Shown: in pieces, positions 50,265-59,628 of the stretch
How positions within the stretch are numbered: position 1 is the first letter of the stretch
Layout of the letters: each line of letters opens with the position of its first letter
Origin: Metarhizobium sp017305935
Lineage (GTDB): Bacteria; Pseudomonadota; Alphaproteobacteria; Rhizobiales; Rhizobiaceae
DNA: 64,000 bases
Reading direction: 5' to 3'
Assembly: GCF_029601685.1 (NCBI RefSeq)
Contig: NZ_JARRIR010000001.1
Location: 744,001-808,000 of the forward strand
The notes under the pieces: generated by a model
What the model was told of the DNA's origin: nothing
The model's input: the letters and a program-made list of their open reading frames with translations, nothing else
The model's database searches: none
Position numbers and translations under genes: made by a program

Positions 50265-51419
50265 TCATGCCCCCGCTTGCCTCCATTCATCCAGGACGGC
50301 TTCATCCGTTTCCGCCTCTCTGTAAAGAGAGAGTGTTTCGAATTCTTGAGCTGCCATCAGCCGCGAGAGCGCCCAGACCGCCATGGCGCGCACCACCGGC
50401 GCGGCATCCTCCAGCAATGCCCGGCAGGGCGCGATCAGCGACCGGTCGCCGGAATTGCCGGCGGCGATCAGCACATTGCGCACGAAGCGGTCGCGGCCGA
50501 TGCGCTTGACCGGCGAGCCGCTGAAGAATGCACGAAATTCGCCGTCCGTGAGTTTCAGCAGGTCGGCGATGGCGGGTTCGTTGAGATCCTCGCGCGCTTT
50601 CAGCTTCATCTCGGAAGCAGCGGCGGCGAACTTGTTCCAGGGACAGGCGGCGAGGCAATCGTCGCAGCCATAGATGCGGTTGCCCATCCGGACGCGCAAC
50701 ACCGGATCGATGACCCCCTTGTGTTCGATGGTGAGATAGGAAATGCAGCGGCGCGCATCGATCCTGTAGGGGGCGGGAAAGGCGTCGGTCGGGCAGGAAG
50801 ACAGGCAGGCATGGCAGGAGCCGCAGCGGTCCCGCTCCGGCTCGTCGGCGACCAGATCGGCCGTGGTGAACATGCTGCCGAGAAACAGCCAGGAGCCGAA
50901 GTCGCGGCTGACCAGATTGGTATGCTTGCCCTGCCAGCCGAGACCGGCAGCGGCGGCGAGCGGCTTTTCCATCACCGGCGCGGTATCGACGAAGACCTTG
51001 ACATCCTGCTTCGACCGCGCCGCGAAGCGCGTGGCGATCTCCTTGAGCCGGCCCTTTATAATGTCGTGATAATCGCGATTGCGGGCATAGACGGAAATCG
51101 CCGCTCGGTCCGGTTTTTCCAGCACCGCGCGCGGATCGGTCTCAGGGCCGTAATTCAGGCCGAACAACACGATGGAGCGGACATCGCCCCAGAGCACGCG
51201 CGGATCGGCGCGGCGCGCTTGCGTCTCCGCCATCCACGCCATGGTGCCATGATAGCCGGCGCCGAGGAAAGCCGCGAGGCGCTCCGGCGTCTGTGGAATG
51301 GCGTCGGGGCGGGTGATGCGACAGAGGTCGAAGCCGATGGCCTTTGCTTCCGCCTTGACGAAATCCGTCAGGACGCGGCGCTGTTTTTCGTTTTTGTCGG
51401 GGCGGGCGGCCTCGCTCAT
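50265..51419 (-). CDS. queG: Epoxyqueuosine reductase QueG
   Basis: Final step of queuosine tRNA modification: reduces epoxyqueuosine using cobalamin and two 4Fe-4S clusters. 384 residues. Cluster motifs CGSCHACLSSCPTDAF and CDDCLAACPWNKFA, family segment RCISYLTIEHKG, and a HEAT-repeat C-terminus. ATG 51419 with AAGGAGG upstream; the longer frame is excluded. Located between GST and SDR genes. Confidence 0.96.
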   Translation of the reverse strand: MSEAARPDKNEKQRRVLTDFVKAEAKAIGFDLCRITRPDAIPQTPERLAAFLGAGYHGTMAWMAETQARRADPRVLWGDVRSIVLFGLNYGPETDPRAVLEKPDRAAISVYARNRDYHDIIKGRLKEIATRFAARSKQDVKVFVDTAPVMEKPLAAAAGLGWQGKHTNLVSRDFGSWLFLGSMFTTADLVADEPERDRCGSCHACLSSCPTDAFPAPYRIDARRCISYLTIEHKGVIDPVLRVRMGNRIYGCDDCLAACPWNKFAAAASEMKLKAREDLNEPAIADLLKLTDGEFRAFFSGSPVKRIGRDRFVRNVLIAAGNSGDRSLIAPCRALLEDAAPVVRAMAVWALSRLMAAQEFETLSLYREAETDEAVLDEWRQAGA

Positions 51420-51430
51420 GGCCGCCTCCT

Positions 51431-52123
51431 TCAAAAGTCGAGGTCGGCGTAATGAGAAACGGGGGTCAGGCCGCGCACCCGGTCGTTGAGCATCGGGCGG
51501 AAGGAGGGGCGCGATTTCAGCCGCTGATACCAGTCCTTGGCCACGGGCGATTCCGACCAGTCGATTTCGCCGAGATAATCCAGCACCGAAACGGCGGCGG
51601 CGGCGGCGAGATCGGCATAGCTCAGCCGCTCGCCGGCCAGCCATTGCCGTGAGCCGGCCAGCCAGGAAAGGTAGCGCATGTGCTGGCGGATATTGTTGCG
51701 GGCGGTGCGCAGCACCTTGCTGTCGGGGGCGCCGCCGCCCTGTTCCGAGGTCATCTGCAGCTTGAAGACGCGTTCTCGCGCCAGGGGCCGGGTGACGTCC
51801 TGCTCCATCTTCTGCAGGAACCATTCGGTCAGGCGGCGGATTTCGGCGCGCTGAAAGGGATCCTCGGCCAGAAGCCGCCGGTCGCGCTTCAACACGCCGT
51901 GAGTCTCGTCGAGATATTCGGAAATCACCGTCGCCCCACAGAGCGCCCGCATGCTGTCGTCCACATAGACGGGCAAGGTGCCGGCCGGGTTGAGCGCGAG
52001 AAAGTCGCGCCGCTTGTCCCAGGGCTGCTCCTCGATCAGCTCGACCTGGTAACCGTATTCCGCAAGCACCAGCCGGATGAACCGGGAGGTCGTGGAGATG
52101 GGGTGGTGATACAGTACTGGCAT
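51431..52123 (-). CDS. Glutathione S-transferase
   Basis: A 230-residue GST: N-terminal thioredoxin fold with PISTTSRFIRLVLAEYG (Ser-based glutathione site) and ALNPAGTLPVYVDD, C-terminal helical domain with LAGERLSYADLAAAAAVSVLDYLG. It precedes queG by 11 bp, same strand, so the two are co-transcribed. Substrate unknown. Confidence 0.9.
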   Translation of the reverse strand: MPVLYHHPISTTSRFIRLVLAEYGYQVELIEEQPWDKRRDFLALNPAGTLPVYVDDSMRALCGATVISEYLDETHGVLKRDRRLLAEDPFQRAEIRRLTEWFLQKMEQDVTRPLARERVFKLQMTSEQGGGAPDSKVLRTARNNIRQHMRYLSWLAGSRQWLAGERLSYADLAAAAAVSVLDYLGEIDWSESPVAKDWYQRLKSRPSFRPMLNDRVRGLTPVSHYADLDF

Positions 52124-52366
52124 TCTTCGCTTCGGTCCGCCCGCTGGCGCCTTGGGGATCTCGTATCCTTTATCAAACTCCTAACGATCAGAGTTTAAGA
52201 AAGATATAGGATTACATGGTCGGTTCAGTATGAGAATCAAGTTTTAGCCCTGCCCCAAGCGCCGCCAATCATGGACATTTCATGACGATCCGCCGAAACG
52301 GGCGTTTTTTCGCCATGCGGATCGGGAATGGAACGATGCGCGGCGCATCTCGCTCACTGTCTTGTC

Positions 52367-52403
52367 GCATTTCCGGACGGAAAACCGCTTCACACCGGAA
52401 TGC
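52367..52403. repeat. Dispersed palindromic repeat, copy 2
   Basis: Arms GCATTTCCGG / CCGGAATGC pair with a one-base bulge; the core TCCGGACGGAAAACCG (52372-52387) is identical to copy 1 (12541-12556). It lies in the leader of uppP. Confidence 0.7.
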
Positions 52404-52436
52404 TCAGGCTCCCGCCGCCTTCAATCGGAGACCTTC

Positions 52437-53234
52437 ATGGACTACATCAACGTTATCATATTGGGGATCATCGAGGGAATTACCGAATTCCTGCCGATCT
52501 CCAGCACCGGCCATCTGATCATTGCCGAGCAATGGCTGGGTGCCCGGTCGGATACGTTCAACATCGTCATCCAGGCCGGCGCCATCCTTGCCGTGACCAT
52601 CATCTACTGGCGGCGGCTGCTCGATCTGGCGCTCGGCTGGCGCGAGCCGAAGAATCGCCGCTACGCGATGATGCTGATCCTCGCCTTCCTGATCACCGCC
52701 GTCCTCGGTCTCCTCGTCAAGAAACTCGGCTTCGAACTGCCGGAGACCGCCACCCCGGTCGCCTGGGCGCTGATCATCGGCGGCTTCTGGATGATTTTTG
52801 CCGAATGGATGGCGGCGCGCAAGCCGCCTTACACGCAGATCACCTGGATGGTCGCCATCCTCGTCGGCATCGCCCAGGTGGTCGCCGGCGTCTTTCCCGG
52901 CACCTCGCGTTCGGGCGCGACGATCTTCGTCGCCATGCTGGCCGGCACCGCCAATCGCGCCGCAGCCACCGAATTCGCCTTCCTGGTCGGCATTCCCACC
53001 ATGTATGCGGCGAGCGCCTACCAGCTCCTGAAGACCTGGAAGGACGGCGGCGCGGCCAGCGAGGACTGGACGGCGCTGGGCCTGGCTTTCGTGGTGTCCA
53101 CCATCGTCGCCTTCGTCGCGGTCAAATGGCTGCTCACCTATATCCAGAGCCACCGGTTCACCGCCTTCGCGATCTACCGCATCATTCTCGGCGTCATCCT
53201 GCTCGGCATGGCCGCGCTCGGCTATATCGCCTGA
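52437..53234 (+). CDS. uppP: Undecaprenyl-diphosphatase (BacA/UppP)
   Basis: Membrane phosphatase recycling undecaprenyl pyrophosphate for cell-wall synthesis; confers bacitracin resistance. 265 residues, about eight helices. Family motifs GITEFLPISSTGHLI and VAGVFPGTSRSGATIF are intact. Start ATG 52437 with CGGAG upstream. A dispersed repeat lies in the leader. Confidence 0.97.
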   Translation: MDYINVIILGIIEGITEFLPISSTGHLIIAEQWLGARSDTFNIVIQAGAILAVTIIYWRRLLDLALGWREPKNRRYAMMLILAFLITAVLGLLVKKLGFELPETATPVAWALIIGGFWMIFAEWMAARKPPYTQITWMVAILVGIAQVVAGVFPGTSRSGATIFVAMLAGTANRAAATEFAFLVGIPTMYAASAYQLLKTWKDGGAASEDWTALGLAFVVSTIVAFVAVKWLLTYIQSHRFTAFAIYRIILGVILLGMAALGYIA

Positions 53235-53375
53235 GGCATTGCGGCCGGGCGCTGCGGCGCCCGGTCCTGGCGTCTTTCGCAAGGCATGGAAAAAGGCGGT
53301 GAAACATCCTGCCGTTCAAGCAGGCGTTCTGCCGCCTTCGCTCATGCGCCTGTCAGCGCGCGAAAAGGACCCCGC

Positions 53376-53531
53376 TCAGTTGGCGGAGATGCTGCCGGTG
53401 CTGCACGGATCGACGCCGTAGGCAGGGGCGCATTCACCCTTGATCGCCGCGACCGTGCCCGGCGCGATGAACGAGCCGGCGAGAATGACCAGAGCCGCAC
53501 ACGCAAAAAACAGTGCGATAGACTTTCCCAT
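53376..53531 (-). CDS. Small secreted or anchored protein, 51 aa
   Basis: Starts at ATG 53531 (AAGG upstream) and ends TGA at 53376-53378. An N-terminal hydrophobic signal (SIALFFACAALVILAGSF) is followed by a short polar tail with two Cys (GECAPAYGVDPCSTGS). Periplasmic or inner-membrane attached. Unknown family; similar small Cys-containing proteins occur in Rhizobiaceae, as far as I recall. Confidence 0.6.
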   Translation of the reverse strand: MGKSIALFFACAALVILAGSFIAPGTVAAIKGECAPAYGVDPCSTGSISAN

Positions 53532-53831
53532 GGAAAAATGCCTTTCAAATCAGGATGGTGCGCGGCGCCCGTCCCTTGGCGCCAGCGTCACGCCGGGCGT
53601 GTCTAAGCCGGCGGCTGACAAACATCAATAGAGGATTCACCTGAATCGCCGGTTAATGCGTTCCGTTTTCGCGTGCGATATTTGTGCAACGCCGGAACCC
53701 GCCGAAGGCTAAAAATCCCGCCGCAAAACGGCGGATCCTGAGATATTTTTTGCCTGAAACAAAATCGCCGCCGCGGGTGGACCCGCAGCGGCGTTACAGT
53801 GATTCGTAATAAAGAACTGTCTTGGAAACGC
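53532..53831. other. 300-bp gap with terminator
   Basis: Holds the terminator at 53758-53793 and a small CCGCC/GGCGG hairpin at about 53720-53736. No gene seen. Confidence 0.6.
53758..53793 (-). terminator. Terminator of the NDUFA9-like gene
   Basis: CGCCGCCGCGGG (53766-53777) pairs with CCCGCAGCGGCG (53782-53793) with one mismatch, followed on the minus strand by a T-rich tract. Confidence 0.7.
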
Positions 53832-54812
53832 TCAGGCCGCCCGGCCGGAGCGGCGGAACTGGCCCTGCGGGCGATACTGTACCATGTAGGTCGGCAGCAC
53901 GGTGTCGACCATGGTCGGCACGATGCCCATGCCGGCAAGCGTGCGGCCAGCCTCGGTCGCCTGCTTCGAGACGATGTTGTCGGACTTCAGCAGCGTCACC
54001 TGGTCCGCCGTCAGCGGCGGCTGCACGAAGGGCACCAGCGAGGCGATGGAGCCGATCAGCGAGGCGATGCCGAAGGGCATCGGCACCAGCGGCTTGTGGC
54101 GATCGACCACCTGCAGCACGGTCTCCAGACACTCCTTGAAGGTCATCACGGCCGGGCCGCCCAGTTCATAGACCGCGCCGGGCGTCAGTTTGCCGTCGAC
54201 GGCGCGCACGGCCGCTTCGGCCACGTCCTCGACGAAAACAGGCTGAAACTTCGTTTTCCCACCACCGATCAGCGGCAGGAAAGGCATGGTCTGCGACATG
54301 CGGCCGAACTTGTTGAAGAAGCTGTCGTCCTGCCCGAAGACGACCGAGGGGCGCAGGATCACCGCATCCGGCTTGATCGCCAGCACGGCCGCTTCGGCGC
54401 GGCCCTTGGTGCGGGCATAGGAGGACTGCGAATTGGCATCGGCGCCGATGGCGGAAATGTGGGTGAGCGTCGCGCCGGCGGCGCGGGCGGCTTCCGCCAC
54501 GGCGCGGGCGCCGAATTCCTGCACGGCGTCGAAGGTATTGCGGCCGGCCTCATGCAAGATCCCAACGCAATTGACGACATGGGTCGCGCCGGCGACGGCG
54601 GCATCGACCGAGGCGCGGTAACGCAGGTTGGCCTGCACCAGGGAAATCTGCCCGACATTGCCCATCGGCTGAAGGAAGCCGGCCAGATCCGGACGACGCA
54701 CGGCGACACGGATGCGATAGCCGCGCTTGGCCAGCGCACGAACGATGCTGCGCCCGACGAACCCCGAGCCCCCGAACACGGTGACGAGCGGCGGCAGGTT
54801 GGACAAGGTCAT
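53832..54812 (-). CDS. NDUFA9-like atypical SDR protein
   Basis: A 326-residue NAD(P)-binding protein similar to the complex I subunit NDUFA9: VFGGSGFVGRSIVRALAKRGY dinucleotide site, LVQANLRYRASVDAAVAGATHVVNCVGIL and ILRPSVVFGQDDSFFNKF. Usually monocistronic and without clear catalytic Tyr/Lys in this subgroup. ATG 54812 has GGAG upstream. Possibly a complex I accessory or assembly factor. Confidence 0.88.
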   Translation of the reverse strand: MTLSNLPPLVTVFGGSGFVGRSIVRALAKRGYRIRVAVRRPDLAGFLQPMGNVGQISLVQANLRYRASVDAAVAGATHVVNCVGILHEAGRNTFDAVQEFGARAVAEAARAAGATLTHISAIGADANSQSSYARTKGRAEAAVLAIKPDAVILRPSVVFGQDDSFFNKFGRMSQTMPFLPLIGGGKTKFQPVFVEDVAEAAVRAVDGKLTPGAVYELGGPAVMTFKECLETVLQVVDRHKPLVPMPFGIASLIGSIASLVPFVQPPLTADQVTLLKSDNIVSKQATEAGRTLAGMGIVPTMVDTVLPTYMVQYRPQGQFRRSGRAA

Positions 54813-54923
54813 GGCAGGCTCCTTCAAGAAGGCGAAACGATAGCTGTTGCGTTTCGTCTTAGCCGAAGAGAGCGGCGGCGTGAAGGGCCATCACGCCGCA
54901 CCGCAACCGGTTGCCTTACGCTT

Positions 54924-55211
54924 TCAGACGCCTTCGACGACGATCATTTCGGCGTCGGCGACTTCCTGGCGGATTTTGGCGGCTATCTGGTATTCAGGCG
55001 AGTTGTAACAGTCGACCGCAGCCTGGTGGCTGGGGAACTCGATGACAACGTTACGGCCCCGCGCCGGGCCTTCCAGCGCGGTATAGGCGCCGCCGCGGGC
55101 GAGGAAGTTCGCGCCGTATTTCTCGAACGCCGGCTTGGCGGCGGCGACGTAATCCTTGTAGCGCTCGGGGTCGCGCACATCCACCCGCGCGATCCAGTAA
55201 CCCTTGGCCAT
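54924..55211 (-). CDS. DUF1330-family protein
   Basis: A 95-residue ferredoxin-like dimeric alpha/beta-barrel protein: GYWIARVDVRDPERYKDYV, GARF-like GGAYTALEGPARGRNVVIEFPS. It follows pyrF by 18 bp. Function unknown. Confidence 0.88.
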   Translation of the reverse strand: MAKGYWIARVDVRDPERYKDYVAAAKPAFEKYGANFLARGGAYTALEGPARGRNVVIEFPSHQAAVDCYNSPEYQIAAKIRQEVADAEMIVVEGV

Positions 55212-55229
55212 GATGTCCTCCTTGACTTT

Positions 55230-55937
55230 CTAGCGGTTGGCCGGCCAGCTCGCGGCGAGCATTTCGGCAAGAATGGCGTGCGCGGCAGCCTTCGGATCGG
55301 GCGCCTTGACGATCGGGCGGCCGACGACGAGATGGCTGGCGCCGGCCGACAGGGCGTCGTAAGGCGTCATCACCCGCTTCTGGTCGCCCTTGTCGGCGCC
55401 GGCCGGGCGAATGCCGGGGGTGACGAGGGCCATATCCGGGCCGATGACGGCGCGCACGGCCTCGGCTTCTTCGGCCGAGCAGACGATGCCGCCCATGCCG
55501 GCGTCGCGCGCCTGGTCGGCGCGGCGCAGCACCAGCGTGCGCGGATCGTCGGCATAACCGGCATCCCTGAGGTCGGCCTCGTCCATCGATGTCAGCACGG
55601 TGACGCCGAGCAGGCAGAGGCCGGAGCCCTTCGCAGCCTCGACGGCGGCGCGCATCGCCTTGGGATAGGCATGCAGCGTCAGCATCGACATGCCCATCTT
55701 GGCGATGTTCTCGACGCCTGACGCGACGGTGTTGTCGATGTCGAGGAGCTTCATGTCGAGGAAAACCCGCTTGCCGCTCTTCGCCAGGTCGCGGGCGAAT
55801 TCCAGTCCCCCCGCGAAGACGAGCTGGTAACCGATCTTGTAGAAGGAGGCCTCGTCGCCGAGCAGCTTCACGAGCTTTTCAGCCTCCTGAACGGTCGGGA
55901 CATCGAGGCTGACGATCAGACGGTCGCGTGCTTGCAT
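55230..55937 (-). CDS. pyrF: Orotidine-5'-phosphate decarboxylase
   Basis: Last step of UMP synthesis. 235 residues, TIM barrel: RLIVSLDVPTV, catalytic FLDMKLLDIDNTV (DxKxxD) and VTPGIRPAGADKGDQKRVMTP. ATG 55937 with GGAGAGAGAT upstream; the longer frame is excluded. Operon with the DUF1330 gene. Confidence 0.96.
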   Translation of the reverse strand: MQARDRLIVSLDVPTVQEAEKLVKLLGDEASFYKIGYQLVFAGGLEFARDLAKSGKRVFLDMKLLDIDNTVASGVENIAKMGMSMLTLHAYPKAMRAAVEAAKGSGLCLLGVTVLTSMDEADLRDAGYADDPRTLVLRRADQARDAGMGGIVCSAEEAEAVRAVIGPDMALVTPGIRPAGADKGDQKRVMTPYDALSAGASHLVVGRPIVKAPDPKAAAHAILAEMLAASWPANR

Positions 55938-56024
55938 ATCTCTCTCCACCCTTTCGGCAATCGTGCGGTCAAACCGGCATCCCCTCGCACGGGAGGACGT
56001 CAAAGGCAAGCCGGGCGGGAGAGG

Positions 56025-56663
56025 CTATTTGCGACACCACTTGCGCGGAATGTGATGCAGTTCGCCGCCGCGTCGATAGGTCCAGATCTGCGCCGGCGGG
56101 ATATTGCGCATGATGAAATCGAAATGCTCGATGCGATACCGATCCGGCTGGGCGACGATCGGCGACACCGGCCCATAGGAAAACTGCACCACGGGACGGC
56201 CGGGCGGCAGGAGATCGAGCAGATCCTCTAGGAGCGACACGCGCATATGCATGGGGAAATTCAGCAGCGGTATGCCGGAGATGACACTGTCGAAACGCTG
56301 TTCGCCGAGATCGGAGAGCGTTTCCTTGAGATCGAAGGCATCGCCGTTGATGAAGCGCACGCCATCGAACATCCGCTTGAGATGCAGGTAGAAATCCGTG
56401 GAATATTCGACGGAGACGAGTTGATCGGGCGCGACGCCGCGCTCCAGAATGGCGCGGGTGATGACGCCGGTGCCGGGGCCGAGTTCGAGCACGGGCAGGC
56501 CGGAACCGGTATCGATCAGGCTCGCCATGCGCCGCGCCATGCGCGCCGAGGTCGGCATGATCGCACCGACCGCCTTGGGCTTTGTCATCCAGCCGCGAAA
56601 GAAGCGGATTTCATCATCGAACCGGCGGACGAACCGCTCTTTCATCTTGGCATGCAACATCAT
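56025..56663 (-). CDS. pmtA: Phosphatidylethanolamine N-methyltransferase (PmtA type)
   Basis: A 212-residue SAM methyltransferase making phosphatidylcholine from phosphatidylethanolamine. It has the PmtA pattern RFFRGWMTKPKAVGAIMPTS, SAM site LELGPGTGVITRAIL, acidic VSVEYSTDFY and VQFSYGPVSPIV. Start ATG 56663 (an adjacent ATG at 56660 is possible). Phosphatidylcholine is important in Rhizobiaceae membranes. Confidence 0.85.
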   Translation of the reverse strand: MMLHAKMKERFVRRFDDEIRFFRGWMTKPKAVGAIMPTSARMARRMASLIDTGSGLPVLELGPGTGVITRAILERGVAPDQLVSVEYSTDFYLHLKRMFDGVRFINGDAFDLKETLSDLGEQRFDSVISGIPLLNFPMHMRVSLLEDLLDLLPPGRPVVQFSYGPVSPIVAQPDRYRIEHFDFIMRNIPPAQIWTYRRGGELHHIPRKWCRK

Positions 56664-56780
56664 GTCGCCCCGACTTCCCCTGTTATAGACCGGCTGTCCT
56701 CAACCGTTCGCAATAGATCGGCCGCAACTGCGGCAAATCCAAGTCGCGCGGCCGCCGGGCTTCGCCGGGGCGAATGCTTG

Positions 56781-57899
56781 TCAGACCCGCATCGGCATCA
56801 GTACATAGAGCGCGTCGTCATCGGCCGTATCGCGGATCAGCGTCGGGGAGCCGGCATCGGCCAGCAGGAAGATGGCGTCCTCGCCGGAAAGCTGCGCGGT
56901 GATATCCAGCAGGTATTTGGCATTGAAGCCGATTTCCATGGCGTCATTGTCATAGGAGACCGCCAGTTCGTCGGTGGCGCTGCCTGAATCGGGATTGTTG
57001 ACGGTCAGCAGCAGCTGCCCGTCGGCCAGCGCCAGCTTGACCGCGCGGCCGCGCTCCGAGGAAATCGTCGAGACGCGATCGACGGCTTGGGCGAATGTCT
57101 GGCAATCGACGCGCAACTGCTTGTCGTTGTTGGCGGGAATGACGCGCTGGTAATCCGGGAAAGTGCCGTCGATCAGCTTCGAGGTCATGACGATCGAGCC
57201 GATGGTCAGGCGGATCTTGGCGTCGGACACCTCGACGGTGACGATCAGTTCGGGATTGTCGACCAGCTTCTGCAATTCGCCGACCGTCTTGCGCGGGATG
57301 ATGATGCCCGGCATGCCTTCCGAACCCGAGGGCGCCTTGACATCGGCGCGGGCGAGGCGGTGACCATCGGTCGCCACCGCCCGCAGCTTGAGATCGCCGT
57401 CCGCCTCGATGGTGTGGAAGAAGATGCCGTTCAGGTAATAGCGCGTCTCCTCGGTCGAGATGGCGAACTGGGTGCGGTCGATCAACATCTTGAGATCGGT
57501 CGCCTTCAGCTTGAAGGTATGGCTGAACGCGCCCGCCGTCAGATCCGGGAAATCCGATTGCGGCAGGCACTGCAGCGAGAATTTCGAGCGGCCGGAGGCG
57601 ACCGTCATGGCATTCCCGTCCGGCGTCGTCGCCAGCAGCACTTCGGCGCCATCCGGCAGCTTGCGCACGATATCATAGAGCAGATGCGCCGGCACGGTGG
57701 TGGCGCCGGCCTGCTCGACATTGGCCGGCGTTTCCTCGGTGATTTCCAGATCGAGGTCGGTCGCCTTCATGGCGAGTGCGGCTCCATCGGCCCGCAACAG
57801 AACGTTCGACAGGATCGGGATCGTGTTGCGACGTTCGACCACGCGATGAACGTGGTTCAGCGACTTCAGGAGATTGGACCGCTCAAGAGTAATACGCAT
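56781..57899 (-). CDS. dnaN: DNA polymerase III beta sliding clamp
   Basis: Processivity clamp, 372 residues, three clamp repeats: starting MRITLERSNLLKSLNHVHRVVERRNTI, central GVAR-type KLPDGAEVLLATTPDGNAMTV and C-terminal YVLMPMRV, which is the usual end. dnaA and a replication origin are not in the window, in line with Rhizobiales, where dnaN is separate. Confidence 0.98.
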   Translation of the reverse strand: MRITLERSNLLKSLNHVHRVVERRNTIPILSNVLLRADGAALAMKATDLDLEITEETPANVEQAGATTVPAHLLYDIVRKLPDGAEVLLATTPDGNAMTVASGRSKFSLQCLPQSDFPDLTAGAFSHTFKLKATDLKMLIDRTQFAISTEETRYYLNGIFFHTIEADGDLKLRAVATDGHRLARADVKAPSGSEGMPGIIIPRKTVGELQKLVDNPELIVTVEVSDAKIRLTIGSIVMTSKLIDGTFPDYQRVIPANNDKQLRVDCQTFAQAVDRVSTISSERGRAVKLALADGQLLLTVNNPDSGSATDELAVSYDNDAMEIGFNAKYLLDITAQLSGEDAIFLLADAGSPTLIRDTADDDALYVLMPMRV

Positions 57900-58148
57900 G
57901 AGATGCTACCGCTTTCGACCGGCGCCGTGCCCGGAAACCCCGGGGAGACGCACATTGACCGCCCGGCCCGATGCCGGAAATATGGACGGGCAAAATGGCA
58001 GAGTTTTCAGGGCAATTGCAAGGCCTATGGCATCTTGCCCCCCGACATTCGGCCAATTCCACAGCCTCGATCCGCTAAATCGCCTTGTGCAAACGCATCC
58101 GCATGGCCCATAAACGGCCACAGACCGGAACAGGAAGGCGGCACGGGC

Positions 58149-59063
58149 GTGGACAGGCATGACGAGGACGGCGGGGGCCATGCGCGCAGCTACCGCCTGC
58201 ATGACGTTTCCATACCCGCCCGGCCGCTGGAGCCGGCACTCTATCTCGTCGCCACGCCCATCGGCAATCTCGCCGATATCACCCTGCGTGCGCTGGAAAC
58301 GCTTGCCGGAGCCGACGTGCTCGCCTGCGAGGACACCCGCGTCACCCGCGTGCTGCTCGACCGCTACGGCATTCGCAACCGGCCCTTCGCCTATCACGAA
58401 CACAATGCCGACGAGGCCGGGCCGCGCCTGCTCGCCTTCCTCGCGGAGGGAAAATCCGTGGCCCTCGTCTCCGACGCCGGGACGCCGCTGGTTTCCGATC
58501 CCGGCTATCGCCTCGCGACGCTGGCTATCGAGGCCGGCTTTCGCGTCGTCCCCCTGCCCGGCGCCTCCGCGCCGCTTGCCGCACTGGTCGGCTCCGGCCT
58601 GCCCAACGACGCCTTCCTGTTCGCCGGCTTCCTGCCGCACAAGGACAAGGCGAAGCGCGACCGCTTCGCGGAACTCGCCGCCATTCCCTCAACGCTGATC
58701 TATTTCGATTCCCCCCATCGCATCGGCGACAGCCTCGTCGCGGCGGCGCAGGTGCTCGGCACGCAACGCCGCGCCGCCGTCTGCCGCGAGTTGACCAAGA
58801 CGTTCGAGGAATTTCGCCGCGGCACGCTTGGCGAGCTTGCCGCCGAATTTGCCGAACGGACGGTAAAAGGCGAAATCGTGCTGGTCATCGCTCCGCCGGA
58901 CGCCCCGCCGCCACCGGAAGAGGCCGATGTCGACGCTCTCCTGAGCCAGCTATCGAAGGACATGCCGGCCGGCAAGGCCGCCACCGAAGCGGCGCGCCTG
59001 AGCGGCCTGCCGCGCAAGGATCTCTACCGCCGTCTGCTGGATATGAAGGGCAATGGAGGCTGA
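58149..59063 (+). CDS. rsmI: 16S rRNA (cytidine-2'-O)-methyltransferase RsmI
   Basis: Modifies C1402 of 16S rRNA. 304 residues of the SAM-dependent tetrapyrrole-methylase-like fold: LYLVATPIGNLADITLRAL, LACEDTRVTRVLL, VSDAGTPLVSDPGY and YFDSPHRIG. Start GTG 58149 with AAGG upstream. The next gene overlaps by 11 bp. Confidence 0.95.
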   Translation: MDRHDEDGGGHARSYRLHDVSIPARPLEPALYLVATPIGNLADITLRALETLAGADVLACEDTRVTRVLLDRYGIRNRPFAYHEHNADEAGPRLLAFLAEGKSVALVSDAGTPLVSDPGYRLATLAIEAGFRVVPLPGASAPLAALVGSGLPNDAFLFAGFLPHKDKAKRDRFAELAAIPSTLIYFDSPHRIGDSLVAAAQVLGTQRRAAVCRELTKTFEEFRRGTLGELAAEFAERTVKGEIVLVIAPPDAPPPPEEADVDALLSQLSKDMPAGKAATEAARLSGLPRKDLYRRLLDMKGNGG

Positions 59064-59421
59064 CCCGCTCAAGGACCGGCGGCGCAAGGCGCATCGGCGC
59101 GGCCATGTCTCCGAATGGATCGCCGCCGCCTACCTGCTGCTCAAAGGCTATCGCATCCTCGCCCTGCGCTATCGTACGAAACTCGGCGAGATCGACATCG
59201 TCGCCCGCAAGGGCGATCTTGCCGTCTTCATCGAGGTCAAGGCGCGCGGCGACGAACTGAGGGCCGTCGATGCCGTCGGCGCCACGGCGCAGAAACGCAT
59301 CCGCGCCGCCAGCGACATCTGGCTGTCGCGTCAACGCGACGCCCATCTGCTGTCGCAGCGTTACGACATCGTCGCCGTAATGCCGCTGCGCTGGCCGCGC
59401 CATTTTGTCGACGCCTTCTAG
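59053..59421 (+). CDS. YraN-family (UPF0102) endonuclease-like protein
   Basis: A 122-residue PD-(D/E)xK-like protein: RTKLGEIDIVARKGDLAVFIEVKARGD, characteristic of UPF0102. The ATG at 59053 overlaps rsmI by 11 bp (coupled). Role uncertain. Confidence 0.9.
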   Translation: MEADPLKDRRRKAHRRGHVSEWIAAAYLLLKGYRILALRYRTKLGEIDIVARKGDLAVFIEVKARGDELRAVDAVGATAQKRIRAASDIWLSRQRDAHLLSQRYDIVAVMPLRWPRHFVDAF

Positions 59422-59628
59422 GACATTTCCGGTGAACACAGGTCACGGGGAATGATCTCTTCTCTTGGTTCCACATTGTCCGACGCCGAAGCGAACACGC
59501 TTCGGCTGGTCATGCTTTAGGGTCGTTAAAATACAGCGGAAAACCTGAACCGAACCGTTACGGCTCATGGCGTAACCTGCCTCCCGGTGGGCGTCCCGTT
59601 TTGGGACATTGTATAATTGGGGGCAAGT

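Noticed and set aside
56781..57899. dnaN as marker of a replication origin
   Set aside because: No dnaA, DnaA-box cluster or gidA-type context in the window; in Rhizobiales dnaN is apart from the origin.
57087..59063. 658-codon plus-strand frame ending in rsmI
   Set aside because: The N-terminal two thirds lie opposite dnaN; the true rsmI starts at GTG 58149.
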